A DNA stretch of 64,000 nt from Panulirus ornatus (GCF_036320965.1 NC_092270.1:19469940-19533939), one strand, 5' to 3'. Positions 47,630 through 59,624 are shown, counted from the first letter of the stretch. Made by a program: numbers and translations. Notes: generated by a model from the sequence alone, not told the origin.

Positions 47630-47880
47630 GTTTTATTTTGTGTGGTTTTGTGTTATCGGCAAAAATTTATGGGTTTTATGTCGTCTGGTTTTGTTATCGG
47701 CAAAATTTGTGGGTTTTATTTTGTGTGGTTTTGTGTTATCGGCAAAATTTATGGTTTTTTTGTTGTCTGATTTTGTTATCGGCAAAATTTGTGGGTTTTA
47801 TTTTGTGTGGTTTTGTGTTATCGGCAAAATCTATGGGTTTTATGTTGTCTGATTTTGTGTTATCGGCAAAAATTGTATCG
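47630..47880. repeat. ~60-nt T/G-rich repeat
   Basis: Seven tttgttatcggcaaaat segments separated by gggttttattttgtgtgg or similar. Confidence 0.9.
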
Positions 47881-47987
47881 GTTTTCCTTGTGTCTTGTTT
47901 ATATGTTATCAACACACATGATATACAGTGTGGGACCGATTTCCCGGGCCGTGTGAATCAATCCATATATTTATATTTTATATTTAT

Positions 47988-49490
47988 TTTGCTTTGTCGC
48001 TGTTTCCCGCGTTAGCGAGGTAGCGCAAGGAAACAGACGAAAGAATGGCCCAACCCACCCACATACACATGTATATACATACACGTCCACACACGCAAAT
48101 ATACATACCTATACATCTCAATGTACACATATATATACACACACAGACATATACATATATACACATGTACATAATTCATAGTCTGCCCTTATTAATTCCC
48201 ATCGCCACCTCGCCACACATGAAATAACATCCCCCGCATGTGTGCGAGGTAGAGCTAGGAAAAGACAACAAAGGCCCCATTCGTTCACACTCAGTTTCTA
48301 GCTGTCATGTAATAATCCACCGAAACCACAGCTCCCTTTCCACATCCAGGCCCCACAGAACTTTCCGTGGTTTACCCCAGACGCTTCACATGCCCTAGTT
48401 CAATCCATTGACAGCACGTCGACCCCGGTATACCACATCGATCCAATTCACTCTATTCCTTACAAGCCTTTCACCCTCCTGCATGTTCAAGCCCCGATTA
48501 CTCAAAATCTTTTTCACCATCTTTCCACCTCCAATTTGGTCTCCCACTTCTCGTTCCCTCCACCCCTGACACATATATCCTCTTGGTCAATCTCTCCTCA
48601 CTCATTCTCTCCATGTGACCAAACCATTTCAAAACACCCTCTTCTGCTCTCTCAACCACACTCTTTTTATTTCCACACATCTCTCTCACCCTTACATTAC
48701 TTACTCGATCAAACCACCTCACACCACATATTGTCCTCAAACATCTCATTTCCAGCACATCCACCCTCCTGCGCACAACTCTATCCATAGCCCACGCCTC
48801 GCAACCATACAACATTGTTGGAACCACTATTCCTTCAAACATACCCATTTTTGCTTTCCGAGATAATGTTCTCGACTTCCAAACATTCTTCAAGGCTCCC
48901 AGAATTTTCGCCCCCTCCCCCACCCTATGATTCACTTCCGCATCCATGGTTCCATCCGCTGCCAGATCCACTCCCAGATATCTAAAACACTTTACTTCCT
49001 CCAGTTTTTCTCCATTCAAACTTATCTCCCAATTGACTTGACCCTCAACCCTACTGTACATAATAACCTTGCTCTTGTTTACGTTTACTCTTAACTTTCT
49101 TCTTTCACACACTTTACCAAACTCAGTCACCAGCTTCTGCAGTTTCTCACATGAATCAGCCACCAGAGCTGTATCATCAGCGAACAACAACTGACTCACT
49201 TCCCAAGCTCTCTCATCCACAACAGACTGCATACTTGCCCCTCTTTCCAAAACTCTTGCATTCACCTCCCTAACAACCCCATCCATAAACAAATTAAACA
49301 ACCATGGAGACATCACGCACCCCTGCCGCAAACCTACATTCAGTGAGAACCAATCACTTTCCTCTCTTCCTACACGTACACATGCCTTACATCCTCGATA
49401 AAAACTTTTCACTGCTTCTAACAACTTGCCTTCCACGCCATTTACTCTTAATACCTTCCACAGAGCATCTCTATCAACCCTATAATCAAT
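47988..49490 (-). mobile_element. RTE-like LINE copy C
   Basis: Minus-strand reverse transcriptase, open from 49,436 to 48,498 (about 312 residues): GGKLLEAVKSF-type start, LRQGCVMSPWLFN, SQLLFADDTALVADSC, FRYLGVDLAADG, MLYGCEAWAMDR, RVSNVRVREMCG, GRPNWRWKDG. The 3' tail ends (minus) gcgctacctcgctaacgcgg, gaaacagcgacaaagc. 5'-truncated but the best preserved of the three; the N-terminal endonuclease is missing. Confidence 0.9.
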
Positions 49491-49629
49491 ATGTATTTCT
49501 CGCGGTAATTTGGCGAAAGCTTTGGTTCAGAAGTCTATTGATATATTTGGTTGGTTGGTTGGTTGGTATTCCTATCACACTACCAGCATCCTTCAGTCAA
49601 GCCAAAAATCCATTAACCAGACCCTTCAA

Positions 49630-49945
49630 AACGAACCACCAGGGCCAGTAAGGATACACACACACACACACCACTGCAGACCATCATCCTTGACGGACTA
49701 TCAGGGCCAGTAAGGACACACACACACCACTGCAGACCAACATCCTTGACGGACCATCAGGACCAATAAGGACACACACTCACCACTGCAGACCACCATC
49801 CTTGACGGACCATCAGGGCCAGTAAGGGGACACACACACCACTGCAGACCACCATCCCTGACGGACCATCAGGGCCAGTAAGGGGACACACACACCACTG
49901 CAGACCAACATCCATGACGAACCATCTGGACCAGTAAGGTAACAG
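49630..49945. repeat. ~56-nt repeat, six copies
   Basis: Core ccatccttgacggaccatca, gggccagtaaggacacacac and accactgcagacca. Confidence 0.93.
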
Positions 49946-50438
49946 ACCCATGTTATAGACCGAAGGGTTCGTGATACCTATAATGGTCTGAGACCGAGAC
50001 CACAATGGTCTGAGACCAAGACCACAGTCAGTTGAGCACACTCGTAGTTAGGTAGGGGGAGGAGGGAGGGACTTGTGATGTAGCTGGGAGCTGAAGACCA
50101 CCCCCTCTCCTCCCCCCTCCTCGTGGATGGTATTCCATCAGTATGGGAAATTACCTGAACGAAACTGAGGGGAAAATAAAGAGAATAAATGTGTTTATCA
50201 AGGCAGGATCCCAGATTTGTTAGACTTAAGTACTTAAAACACATCCTTTATAACTGGCACGTATGGTGACACACCAGCACTTCTTGGCCCTTTCCCCATT
50301 CATGGACAGTGTCATGAAGTCGGATGGTTACGTAAGACATGAATCACCCATTAACCCTTCATCCATGACTTGCCAGAACCATTCAGTTGTTACAGTGCCT
50401 CCACTCCAGCAAGGACTGTTTACACGCCATTACATTAA
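49946..50438. other. Unique sequence upstream of the ankyrin-caspase gene
   Basis: No exon can be supported. Just downstream, two acceptor-like sites precede the conserved part of the long exon: ttttcag|gttcta (50,536) and ctctcccag|gtgaac (50,600). Confidence 0.45.
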
Positions 50439-53400
50439 ATGTATCGCAATCTGTTAAGGTCCTTAGGAAGGCGTAGGACACTATATGTTAAGGTCCTGCA
50501 CCACTTAGGCAGACGTAGGACACACATGTTTTCAGGTTCTATCCCCCACACACCCATGCCAGCCTCCACACCATGTTTTGACTCCCGTCGTCTCTCCCAG
50601 GTGAACGCCATTGGTCAGAGAGGTGGTCGAGTCTTCGGCATCCAGTCGATGCGAACGCCTCGTTATCCAGAGCCATGGCATAATTCCGTGCAGTGGCACA
50701 TGAACCGCTGGTCGTGGAGTCCAGCGCCGCAGATGAGAACTCCCTTCTTGGCCCACCACTGGTCCTGGAGTCCAGTTCAAGTGGCGAGTCACCTGCTGGC
50801 CAGGGGGGACTGGTCCTGGAGACAGACTCGAAGACGCAGGCGAAGGCGAAACCGTCGACGACGAAGCAGGCGATCGTGGAATCCATCCAACCTGACCACC
50901 CCGGTGTACCGGGCGATCCCGGTAGACGTGAGGTCGAAGAGGTCTTCTTCGGTGGCTTCGTCCTGCCACATAGTACCTGCTGGTGGTAAGCCCAAGAACC
51001 TTCCCTCCGCGGAGGAAGCCCTTGAAACAGAGAAGGATCATCCTCCTTCGTCAGTAGGTTCCCCAGCGGCTGTGTCTGAGCAAGACACCACAGACGGAGG
51101 ATCCAGGAGTCCGTCTCCAGACTCTGTGTCAGACCGGACACCAAGCACTGGCCAATCCAGGAGTCCAACTCCAGTGACTGTGTTAGACCAGACACCAAAT
51201 ACTGAAGGGTCCAGGAGTCCATCTCCAGTGGCTGTGTTAGACCAGACACCAAACACTGGGCGATCTAGGAGCCCATCTCCAGAGGCTGTGTTAGACCAGA
51301 CACCAAGCACTGGGCAATCCAGAAGCCCATCTCCAGTGGCTGTGTTAGACCAGACACCAAACACTGGGCGATCTAGGAGCCCATCTCCAGAGGCTGTGTT
51401 AGACCAGACACCGAGCACTGGGCGATCTAGGGGCCCATCTCCAGAGGCTGTGTTAGACCAGACACCAAGCACTGGGCGATCTAGGAGTCCAACTCCAGTG
51501 GCTGTGTTAGACCAGACACCAAGCACTGGGCGATCTAGGAGCCCATCTCCAGAGGCTGTGTTAGACCAGACACCAAGCACTGGGCGATCTAGGAGCCCAT
51601 CTCCAGAGGCTGTGTTAGACCAGACACCGAGCACTGGGCGATCTAGGAGTCCATCTCCAGAGGCTGTGTTAGACCAGCCACTAAATACTGAAGGATCCAG
51701 AGGCCCATCTCCAGTGACTGTGTTAGACCAGACACCAAGCACTAGGCGATCTAGGAGCCCATCTCCAGAGGCTGTGTTAGACCAGACACCAAGCACTGGG
51801 CGATCTAGGAGTCCAACTCCAGTGGCTGTGTTAGACCAGACACTAAATACTGAAGGGTCCAGGATCCCATCTCCAGTGGCTGTGTTAGACCAGACACCAA
51901 ACACTGGGCGATCCAGGAGTCCATCTCCAGAGGCTGTGTTAGACCAGACACCAAACACTGGGCGATCTAGGAGTCCATCTCCAGAGGCTGTGTTAGACCA
52001 GACACAAAACAATGGGCGATCCAGGAGTCCATCTCCAGAGGCTGTGTTAGACCAGACACCAAACACTGGGCGATCCAGGAGTCCATCTCCAGTGGCTGTG
52101 TTAGACCAGACACCAAGCACTGGGCAATCTAGGAGTCCATCTCCAGTGGCTGTGTTAGACCAGACACCAAGCACTGGGCGATCTAGGAGTCCATCTCCAG
52201 TGGCTGTGTTAGACCAGCCACTAAATACTGAAGGATCCAGAAGCCCATCTCCAGTGGCTGTGTCAGACCAAACACTGGACAGAAGCACTTTCCCAGTGGC
52301 TTTGTTTGACGACATACAAGACGGTAGTACACCCGAAGAAGCCATGTCTGGACACACACCAACAAACCAAGTTCCAGTTTCAGTAACTCCATCTGGCCAA
52401 ACGCCCAGCAAGAGTGGACCCCAAGCTATTGTCTCTGGCCATGTACCAGACACCTCTCCCTCAAAGACAGCATCCAGCCCAAGACAATACAGTTGGAGTT
52501 GCAAGAGATCGCCTCCGGTTGATGAGCTCATCTGTGGGCGTTTTGAACGCTCGTTATCAATAGACGAATTTCTGGAAACTCCAGCAAACAAAGATATCAC
52601 AAGTCCATATTCCATAGAGAGATTAATCCAGTCGTCGACCATGGAATGGTCCAGTCGTACAACGGAGGAGCCGGTCCAGTTACCAGAGGGTGAACGAAGT
52701 ACAAGTCCAGTCGTGTCCAGTTCCAGGAATTCTGGGAGTCTGTCTCCTGTGGGAGATTCTTCTTCCAGATCGAGGTGTTCCAGGATGATGGTCACATCAT
52801 CAGGAGGCAAAGATCACAGCAATCCAGCAGATGTGGTCGAGTGCACGTCACTGACCCAAAACGGGTTGTCCATGATTGAATTATCAGTCGGTAAGTTATT
52901 GCAAAGTCTAAGATATAAGGAGTCTACTGATAATCCATTGAGGAATGAAAATAACCAATGGCCAAGGAGTGAAAGGCCTCAGAGCCAATTTCAAGAAAAT
53001 GTCCTCACTCAGAAAACAGTGACTATGAGATCAAAGAACACGTTTGCTAATGATCAGTCTGGCAATTCCTCTGGTTCAGTATCGAAAGATCTGCCTCCAC
53101 CATGTATTGTACCTAAGGAAACAAACATGAATGAGCAGCAGGAAATTATACCATTAATGAACATATCTTCCCTAGTGTCTGATGATCTAGGCCTCTGTAG
53201 TCCATCTTCTGTACAGGTATTTACTGAATCAAAAACTCCAAAGACACCAAAGAGTACATTTAAGGAGGACATGGCTTTCCAATCCTCAACCACCAGAAAG
53301 ACAGATTCACCTGGCAATACGTCATCAAATAATGTTCCTGCTGGCAAAACGTCATCAAATAATGTTCCTGCTGGCAATACGTCATCAAATAATGTTCCTG

Positions 53401-55121
53401 CTGGCAATACGTCATCAAATAATGTTCCTGCTGGCAATACGTCATCAAATAATGTTCCTGCTGGCAATACGTCATCAAATAATGTTCCTGCTGGCAATAC
53501 ATCATCAAATAATGTTCCTGAAGACATTCCCCGAGAGACATTGTCTTCTTCAACAAATGAAGTGACTTTACCCATAGTCAACAATAGTGAGACTAGTGCA
53601 GCAAATGCATTCAATATTATCGAATCCAGTATCACCAGTTCCATCCCGTGTGTCTTCCTGCGCCAGGGTGTACCAGCAGAGGAAGCCGAGAGCAGTTCAC
53701 TTACGACAGAGCAGCACATGAGCACATCAAAAGATGACACGGGTCTATCATCACCTGCCGTTGTGTGTTCCTCAACACTTAACACATCCAGGAGCCCATC
53801 ACCTGTTGCTGGGTCTTCACCTACGCGTGGAAGATCCACAAGCCCTTCACCTGTTGCTGGGTCTTCACCGACACGTGGAAGATCCACAAGCCCTTCACCT
53901 GTTGCTGGGTCTTCACCTACACGTGGAAGATCCACAAGCCCTTCACCTGTTGCTGGGTCTTCACCTACACGTGGAAGATCCACAAGCCCTTCACCTGTTG
54001 CTGGGTCTTCACCGACACGTGGAAGATCCACAAGCCCTTCACCAGTTGGTGGGTCTTCACCTACACGTGGAAGATCCACAAGCCCATTACCTGTTGATGA
54101 GTCTTTACCAGTACTTGAAGGATCCAGGAGCCCATCACCTGATGCTGTGTCTTCACCATCACTTGAGGGACCCAGGAGCCCATCACCTGTTGAGGAGTCT
54201 TCATCAGTGCTTGAAGAATCCTGGGGCGCATCACTCGATTCTGTGGCTTCAGTATTTGACATAACCAGCAGTCTGTCACCTGATTCTTCATCTTCACCAA
54301 CACCTGTAAGATCCAGGAGCCCATCACCTGTTGGTGTGTCTTCACCAACATCTGTAAGATCCAGGAGCCCATCACCTGTTGGTGTGTCTTCACCAACACC
54401 TGTAAAATCCAGGAGCCCATCACCTGCTGGGGTGTCTTCACCAACACCTGTAAGATCCAGAAGCCCATCACCTGTTGGGGTGCCTTCACCAACACCTGTA
54501 AAATCCAGGAGCCCATTAGCTGATGGTCTTGTTCCCCCATTAACTGGAGGTTCCAGACGTGTGTCACCAGTTTTTCGATCTACAAGTCAAGGATGTAGGG
54601 ACTTAACATCAGTGGATGTCAGTCCACCCACAGTGGAACATCAGGTCCCTGCAACCCCACCCACTGCCGATGAAGATTCTTTGGAAGCCATAAGAGGTGG
54701 ATATGGCAGAATCTATGTTCCCCAATTCACAAGGAAAAGGTGTATAAGTCTGTCTCAAGATTCTGACAAAGTGCCACCAAAGAAAAGGTGTCCCTTCCCA
54801 TCAGTTACGGAATCAGTTGTCCTCCATCAGAGAAAGGAGACATCCATAACGATGTCTCCAGTAGGCCTCAAAAGGACACGAAGTAGTTTCCCTCCAGATG
54901 AAACTCCTTCCACGAACCAAAGCAGCAAGAAATGCAGGACTCATGAGCCATCAATAGATCCTGCTGACCTGCTGGCCAGACTCCATGGAGGTGGATTAGG
55001 TCTAACCCCAACAGACACAAGAAGCAACGCACACCGCAACACTGTCATCACACGAGCTGCAACACAAAGGCTCATCCGGAGATCACCCAACCACGCTCTT
55101 CTCTACATTTCTAATAAAAGG
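50439..55121 (+). CDS. Long repeat-rich exon of the caspase-like gene
   Basis: Continuous + frame of 1561 codons ending at donor agg|gtacga (55,121), which lets it join the ankyrin exon in phase 0; reading on, it stops at 55,136. Contents: 22 copies of an 18-residue unit, a segment with RSPPVDELICGRFERSL, seven 10-residue SSNNVPAGNT units, 16-residue SP units, and a basic C-terminal part with KKRCPFP and TRAATQRLIRRSP. Codon-like text also appears in another frame between 50,690 and 50,985, so the first 550 bases are less certain. Confidence 0.7.
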
Positions 55122-58100
55122 GTACGAGTCTACTGATTACATGATAACTCACACATTCGTAATATATCTGAAGCAGGAAAATGAAGAAAAGGGTTTATAA
55201 TGTGGACATATGTGACTCTGAAACTATGAAAAAAATTTTTGTCCGCTTTCAATGAGATATCCATTAAGAAAAATACTAACTGACAATATATTTACAGTGG
55301 GGAATTACTCTAATTTTCATTTTCTATTTCAGATGGAACTGTTCAAGGCTGTGGAAAACGGGGACCTGGACTGTGTTCAAGAACTGATCCAGGACACAGG
55401 ACCAGCCATCCGGAGGGATGTCACCAACTGCACTCTCCTCCATACCGCAGCCACTTACAACCAACTGGATATAGTGATGTTTCTTCTCAAGTTAATTGGC
55501 CCCAATGTAGTTAACAAGGAGGGCCAGACCCCTGCTCACCTGGCAGCACTGAAGGGCCACACACAGGTGCTAAGGATTCTGCTGGCAGATCATCAGCTGA
55601 ACCATAACAAGCGTGACAACAATAACAGGACCTACAAGGACCTGGTGAGTTGGGGATCCATTACTGTCTTTTATAAGAATGTCCAATATCAGATTCACTT
55701 TCCCTGAGATTCATAATGGCTTTGTTAATGCATCTATTTTATTACATAGGGTTGGGAAAGGGTTGGAAACCTTCATAAATGCTATGAAGCAAAAGGAATA
55801 ATAATCTAATGAATCCTTTCTAACTGCTTCAAAGCAAATGGACGATCATTCTACATGAAAGTCTCTTCCTCGTTTTCAGCTTTCTGCCTCACTGTTTGAA
55901 GCAGTGGTGAACAGTGACCGTAGCAGAGTCCAAGAACTACTGAAGCTTGGCGCTGACCCAGATTACCACGCTGACTCATTGGTAGACGGTGTCTTGGAAC
56001 GAGAACTGCAGGTCACCACGGCTCGTCAACTGGCCCTCACCTTGCACCGGGAAGCCATCCTCCGTGTGTTCCCCAAGGTGAGAAGACTCTCATGGTAAAT
56101 GCTGTTCTGACAGAGCTTATGCTACTGAAGGCCTAATATCATTGGGATATAATGAAGCACTCCATATCATTTTTGTTGTGTATAGGACGATTTGAGGAGC
56201 TGGAATATGTACAGCTTTTGTAGATCAACAGCTACCAGAGTAGTTCTTCAATGTGATCTCTTACACCTTGCTGAGCCACCAGTCTATGACACTATTCCTT
56301 CCCTCTTATGGAATGAGAAGTGTTGCTAAGTTGAGAGATGAATAGATGGTTAGGGATCTCAAACACCAGAGGGGTTACTATTTTTTTTTTCATTATGTAA
56401 CACACACTCTATCTAGAAAAATACAAAATTCTTGTCATCTTGATATGGGAGGAAAACCAGAAGAGTATAACTGTCTTGAGTGTTGAGGAAGGACTTTTCT
56501 TCTCTGATGTTGTCGTATAGATGTCAAGTCACTGCTTTTGATGCAGTCATGAAACACAGAGGAAAGGCTGAAGGAACAATTTGGAGACACACTGCCTCCG
56601 TCTTATAGTCTTTTCAGTGAAGAAACTCACATTCTGATTCCGGTCCTCCCCAGAACCTGTCACTAGGAAAGCCTCCTGAAGAAAGGTATTCAATTGTAAT
56701 GATCCAATGGTGAATGTTTGTTTATTGCAGAAAATGATGTCTGGATATTTCTGGCTGTGTTCTTAAATCCATCACGGTTTCTTTACTCTTTCCAAAAGAT
56801 GGACTGCATCTGAATGATTTGAATATTGAGCACTCTGGCAGGTTTCTCAATGGTTAAGACATATGTCTTGGCTGGTTTTCTCACAGTGAAAATCTGTTAC
56901 GGTTAAAACATGCAGCTCGTATGGAGCATACTGTCTCCTTCTACAGACACAATTTTCTAAACTTCAGTCATGTATTAGAAGTATGAGAATGCTAAGGTTT
57001 CAGGAAGGTGTCTCTTATCTTGTGTGGTCCCTCACCTGGTGGTGTGAAGCAAAGAGATGCCTGTATCTGAGTGATAAACACTCCTAGCCAAAGTCTCAGA
57101 CAAGATAATATGAACATCCATGTATACACCCAGGCAAACTCTGTCACTTAAAATACTCCTTTCCATCATGCTGGGTCTCCTTTGCCAATGGCATTAGGAT
57201 ATGTGATCATCATACAGTCTTATGACCCACAATACAAGTAACATTTCCAACAATTTCCTTTTTGAGAGATGGTGGCACTCAACACTGTGTTGTGATGTTA
57301 CACATAGCCACTCCTGACATCACACTCTCACTATTCAGATGTTTCTCTCTTATCCAATCAATTATTAAAAGTAACTTAATGGCCAAAGAGTAAATGGTTC
57401 ATTTTCATTCTTGCTGGATTATTTTCATATCTCTGTCTTAAATGATATTCTGTGAACACATAATTCTAACTCATGATACTTAGTTATACACACAGTTTCT
57501 TTAGTAAATTAATCTATTGCCTGCACACTACTATCTGCAGTGTTTTAATAAATTAAAACTTTTACATAAACACTACTATGTGGAATGTTTTATCAAACTT
57601 TTGCATAAACACTAATATGTGGTCTGTTTTTCAATCCTGTTCCAGGAAAAACCTACTGAGGAACCCATTGAAATTGCCCCAAGTCTCAGCTTTTCACCAG
57701 ACTCAGTCGACCTGGAGGGGACCCCAGATAACCAACTGGTAAGGAAGAGTTTAATTCATTCTAGGTAGTCTAAAGTCACAAGCTGAGCAAGGTTAATGAA
57801 CAGTACAGATGATAAGCCATTATTTGTAGCTTGAAGCTGAAAAGCTAAATAAATTTTCATGAAAAACAGTAGCTGAAGGTTAGCAGCCATTGGTCAAGGA
57901 GGGTATAAAGTAGTCATGGGTCAGGAGTTTGCAGTAGCCATGGGTCAGGGGAGTTTACATCAAAATGTAGGTTTGTAGTCATGGGTCAAGGAGAAGTTAC
58001 ATCAAACTGAATGGGTCAGGGGTAAGGAGATACAGAAGCCATGTGTCAGGGGAGTTTACATCAAAATGTAAGTTTGTAGTCATGGGTCAAGGAGAAGTTA

Positions 58101-59338
58101 CATCAAACTGAAGGTTAATAGTGTGGGACCATGTGGAGTTTACATCAAACTAAAGGTTTTTACTCATGCGTTAGGGGAGTTTACATCAACTGCATAGAAA
58201 GAACTCAGTATGGAGCTTTCATTTCAGCGAATAATCAACAAATAATACCTGAATAAGACATAAATATCTGACTCAAGTGAACTCATGACCTAGATTTAAG
58301 ATATTTCTTTACAAATTGGGTCCCAGTTATGGGAAATGCATTGCTTTATTACCAATGATAAGTTAGGTACAAAATATGTCATGCACATATTGTCAGTGGA
58401 TTCTATTGTTTTTCTTTACAAATGGCAATTGTTTATTCTCTTGTAGTCTACTGTTTTTTATTCATCTATCTAACCACTGCCCAAATTCATTCACGGTGAA
58501 TGATATTCATGATCCTTTCCAAAAATACGATTGCACTTGAAATCCTTAAAACCAATTTTTTTTTTTTCAGTTCCAGTCACTGAGGCTCATGGTGAGGCCA
58601 GCACTAACACCAGCACTGGGACCAGACGCGTACAGGATGGACACTGACCCAAAGGGATACGTGTGCATCCTTGGCTACAGTTCCTTTGAGGACCGACCTG
58701 ACCTGCAGCTTGAGGGCTCACACCCTGATGTCCAGAACCTGGCAAATGTCTTCGGAAACATGGGATACACTGGACACGCCCATTTCTCCTTGACGGCAGA
58801 CCAGACCAAGCAGGTGCTAACCAGAGTCAGGGATATGGAAGAGCTGGAACGGGCTGGGTGTGCCATATTCATCATCTCCAGTCATGGTACTGGAGAAGGA
58901 AAGTTCCTTACAAGTGACATGAAACTTTTGACCACCGAATTTCTTTGTGACCTCTTTAAGGATTCAGAATGTCCCAGGTTGAAAAACAAGCCCAAGTTAT
59001 TCATTTTCGACTTTTGCTGTGGTTATTACAAGAACCAGAGTCCCAGACAAGGCAGCACAGGTAAGGGAACGAGAGTGGAAGAGCCTCTGAAGGATATGAT
59101 GTGCCTTTACTCCAGTAGTGGAGGCTTCACGTCGTACACCTTCACCAAGGATGGCACTCCCTTCACCATGGCCTTGTGTCGCACCCTGGAACAGCACGCG
59201 CATGACAAGGAGTTTGATGATCTGTATAGAGAGTTCCTTAAGGAGTACAGCAAGACGTCTCCTGCTACCATACCACACCTCCGCAACATCGGATTTACCA
59301 AAAGGTTCTACTTCAGTCCTGTGACCCGAAAACTTTAG
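50439..59338 (+). CDS. SP/RS-repeat, ankyrin and caspase-like protease gene
   Basis: Joining 50439-55121, 55333-55644, 55880-56077, 57646-57738 and 58571-59338 gives one frame, all phase 0, of about 2017 residues if the first ATG is used. Order: basic/Trp-rich start, four Ser/Pro/Arg repeat families, a basic segment, four ankyrin-type repeats, a short acidic linker and a C-terminal caspase fold. His1867 (SSHG) and Cys1911 (DFCCG) form the expected dyad. Likely an initiator-type or scaffold-bound protease in apoptosis or immune signalling, by family analogy only. No CARD or death domain is visible, and the p20/p10 linker has no caspase-type DxxD site. The true 5' end is open: the exon may start at acceptor 50,600, and exons at 45 kb may belong to it. 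I do not recall a named family with this architecture. Confidence 0.75.
51097..52285 (+). repeat. Coding 54-nt repeat: 22 x 18 residues
   Basis: Unit SRSPSPEAVLDQTPSTGR with substitutions (VA for EA, TP for SP, PLNTEG for TPSTGR). All copies are 54 nt, so the frame is kept. SPSP and RSRS motifs suggest proline-directed kinase and SR-kinase sites. Confidence 0.93.
53312..53521 (+). repeat. Coding 30-nt repeat: 7 x 10 residues
   Basis: Seven near-identical copies of SSNNVPAGNT; only aaa for aat in copy two and aca for acg in the last differ, suggesting recent expansion. Confidence 0.95.
53796..54100 (+). repeat. Coding 48-nt repeat: ~6 x 16 residues
   Basis: Unit GSSPTRGRSTSPSPVA. Frame preserved; the last copy has VG and PLPVDE. 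Confidence 0.93.
54296..54516 (+). repeat. Coding 48-nt repeat: ~5 x 16 residues
   Basis: Unit SSPTPVRSRSPSPVGV, related to the preceding SP family. Confidence 0.92.
55333..55644 (+). CDS. Ankyrin exon 1
   Basis: Acceptor ttttctatttcag, donor ctg|gtgagt, phase 0, 104 codons. Three ankyrin-type repeats: LFKAVENGDLDCVQELI, then CTLLHTAATYNQLDIVMFLL, then GQTPAHLAALKGHTQVLRIL. The exon begins with ATG, so an alternative shorter ankyrin-caspase product starting here is possible. Confidence 0.9.
55880..56077 (+). CDS. Ankyrin exon 2
   Basis: Acceptor ctcgttttcag, donor aag|gtgaga, 66 codons. One clear repeat SLFEAVVNSDRSRVQELLKL followed by GADPDY and a diverged TARQLALTLHREAILRVF. Confidence 0.88.
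56078..57645. other. Intron of the caspase-like gene
   Basis: 1.57 kb of unique AT-rich sequence with no repeats or genes seen, in contrast to the Wnt8 introns. Confidence 0.7.
57646..57738 (+). CDS. Linker exon
   Basis: 31 codons between acceptor aatcctgttccag and donor ctg|gtaagg, phase 0 on both sides. Acidic text EKPTEEPIEIAP and SPDSVDLEGTPDNQL; SVDLEG might be a cleavable linker. Inferred from splice signals and frame. Confidence 0.75.
57739..58570. other. Intron with degenerate ~60-nt repeat
   Basis: 57,895-58,190 repeats agtcatgggtcaaggagaag and gtttacatcaaa in four or five worn copies; the rest is unique AT-rich sequence ending in a T-run and cag. Confidence 0.7.
58571..59338 (+). 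CDS. Caspase-like (C14) protease exon
   Basis: 255 codons to tag at 59,336. Counting from the Met at 58,589: GYVCILGYSSF (28-33) is the first strand, SHPDVQNLANVF (44-55) the first helix, AIFIISSHGTGEG holds His99, KPKLFIFDFCCG holds Cys143, then a short linker and the small subunit MCLYSSSGGFTSYTFTKDG, LCRTLEQHA and a C-terminal RFYFSP as in caspases. Caspases bind Asp at P1 with two Arg and the Gln of QACxG. Here, by eye, those positions are Leu41, Thr184 and Asp141; Asp47 is retained. Asp at the QACxG Gln site is what paracaspases (DxC) and metacaspases have, which suggests a basic rather than acidic P1. Activity is likely but untested. Confidence 0.88.
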   Translation, partial: FQSLRLMVRPALTPALGPDAYRMDTDPKGYVCILGYSSFEDRPDLQLEGSHPDVQNLANVFGNMGYTGHAHFSLTADQTKQVLTRVRDMEELERAGCAIFIISSHGTGEGKFLTSDMKLLTTEFLCDLFKDSECPRLKNKPKLFIFDFCCGYYKNQSPRQGSTGKGTRVEEPLKDMMCLYSSSGGFTSYTFTKDGTPFTMALCRTLEQHAHDKEFDDLYREFLKEYSKTSPATIPHLRNIGFTKRFYFSPVTRKL

Positions 59339-59573
59339 TTCTTGTGTCCGGTAAGTCAGAGTTAAGTACGTCACATATGTATATTGATAGTTATGATTAC
59401 AGATATGCAGCTGTACTTCATGCAATCTTATCTATATAATATGACAGCTGTAGAATGAATGTTAGCAGCAGATGTGGTCTTTTTTGTCTGTTTCTCAGCG
59501 CTGCCTCACTGACACGGGGTGACAATGCTGTTTCCTGCGGGGCGGGATGGCGCCAATGGATGATGGTGAGCAA

Positions 59574-59576
<3 letters not shown>
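59339..59576 (+). other. 3' UTR start with a donor after the stop
   Basis: Twelve nt after the stop there is a strong donor tccg|gtaagtcag (59,350). If used it would give a spliced 3' UTR, as no AATAAA follows closely. Confidence 0.4.

Positions 59577-59621
<45 letters not shown>
59577..59621. repeat. (TA)n microsatellite
   Basis: About 45 nt; a second AT run lies at 59,713-59,746. Confidence 0.97.

Positions 59622-59624
<3 letters not shown>

Noticed and set aside
51038..52810. 590-codon minus-strand open frame
   Set aside because: Mirror of the 54-nt coding repeat; the + strand joins ankyrin and caspase exons with good splice sites.
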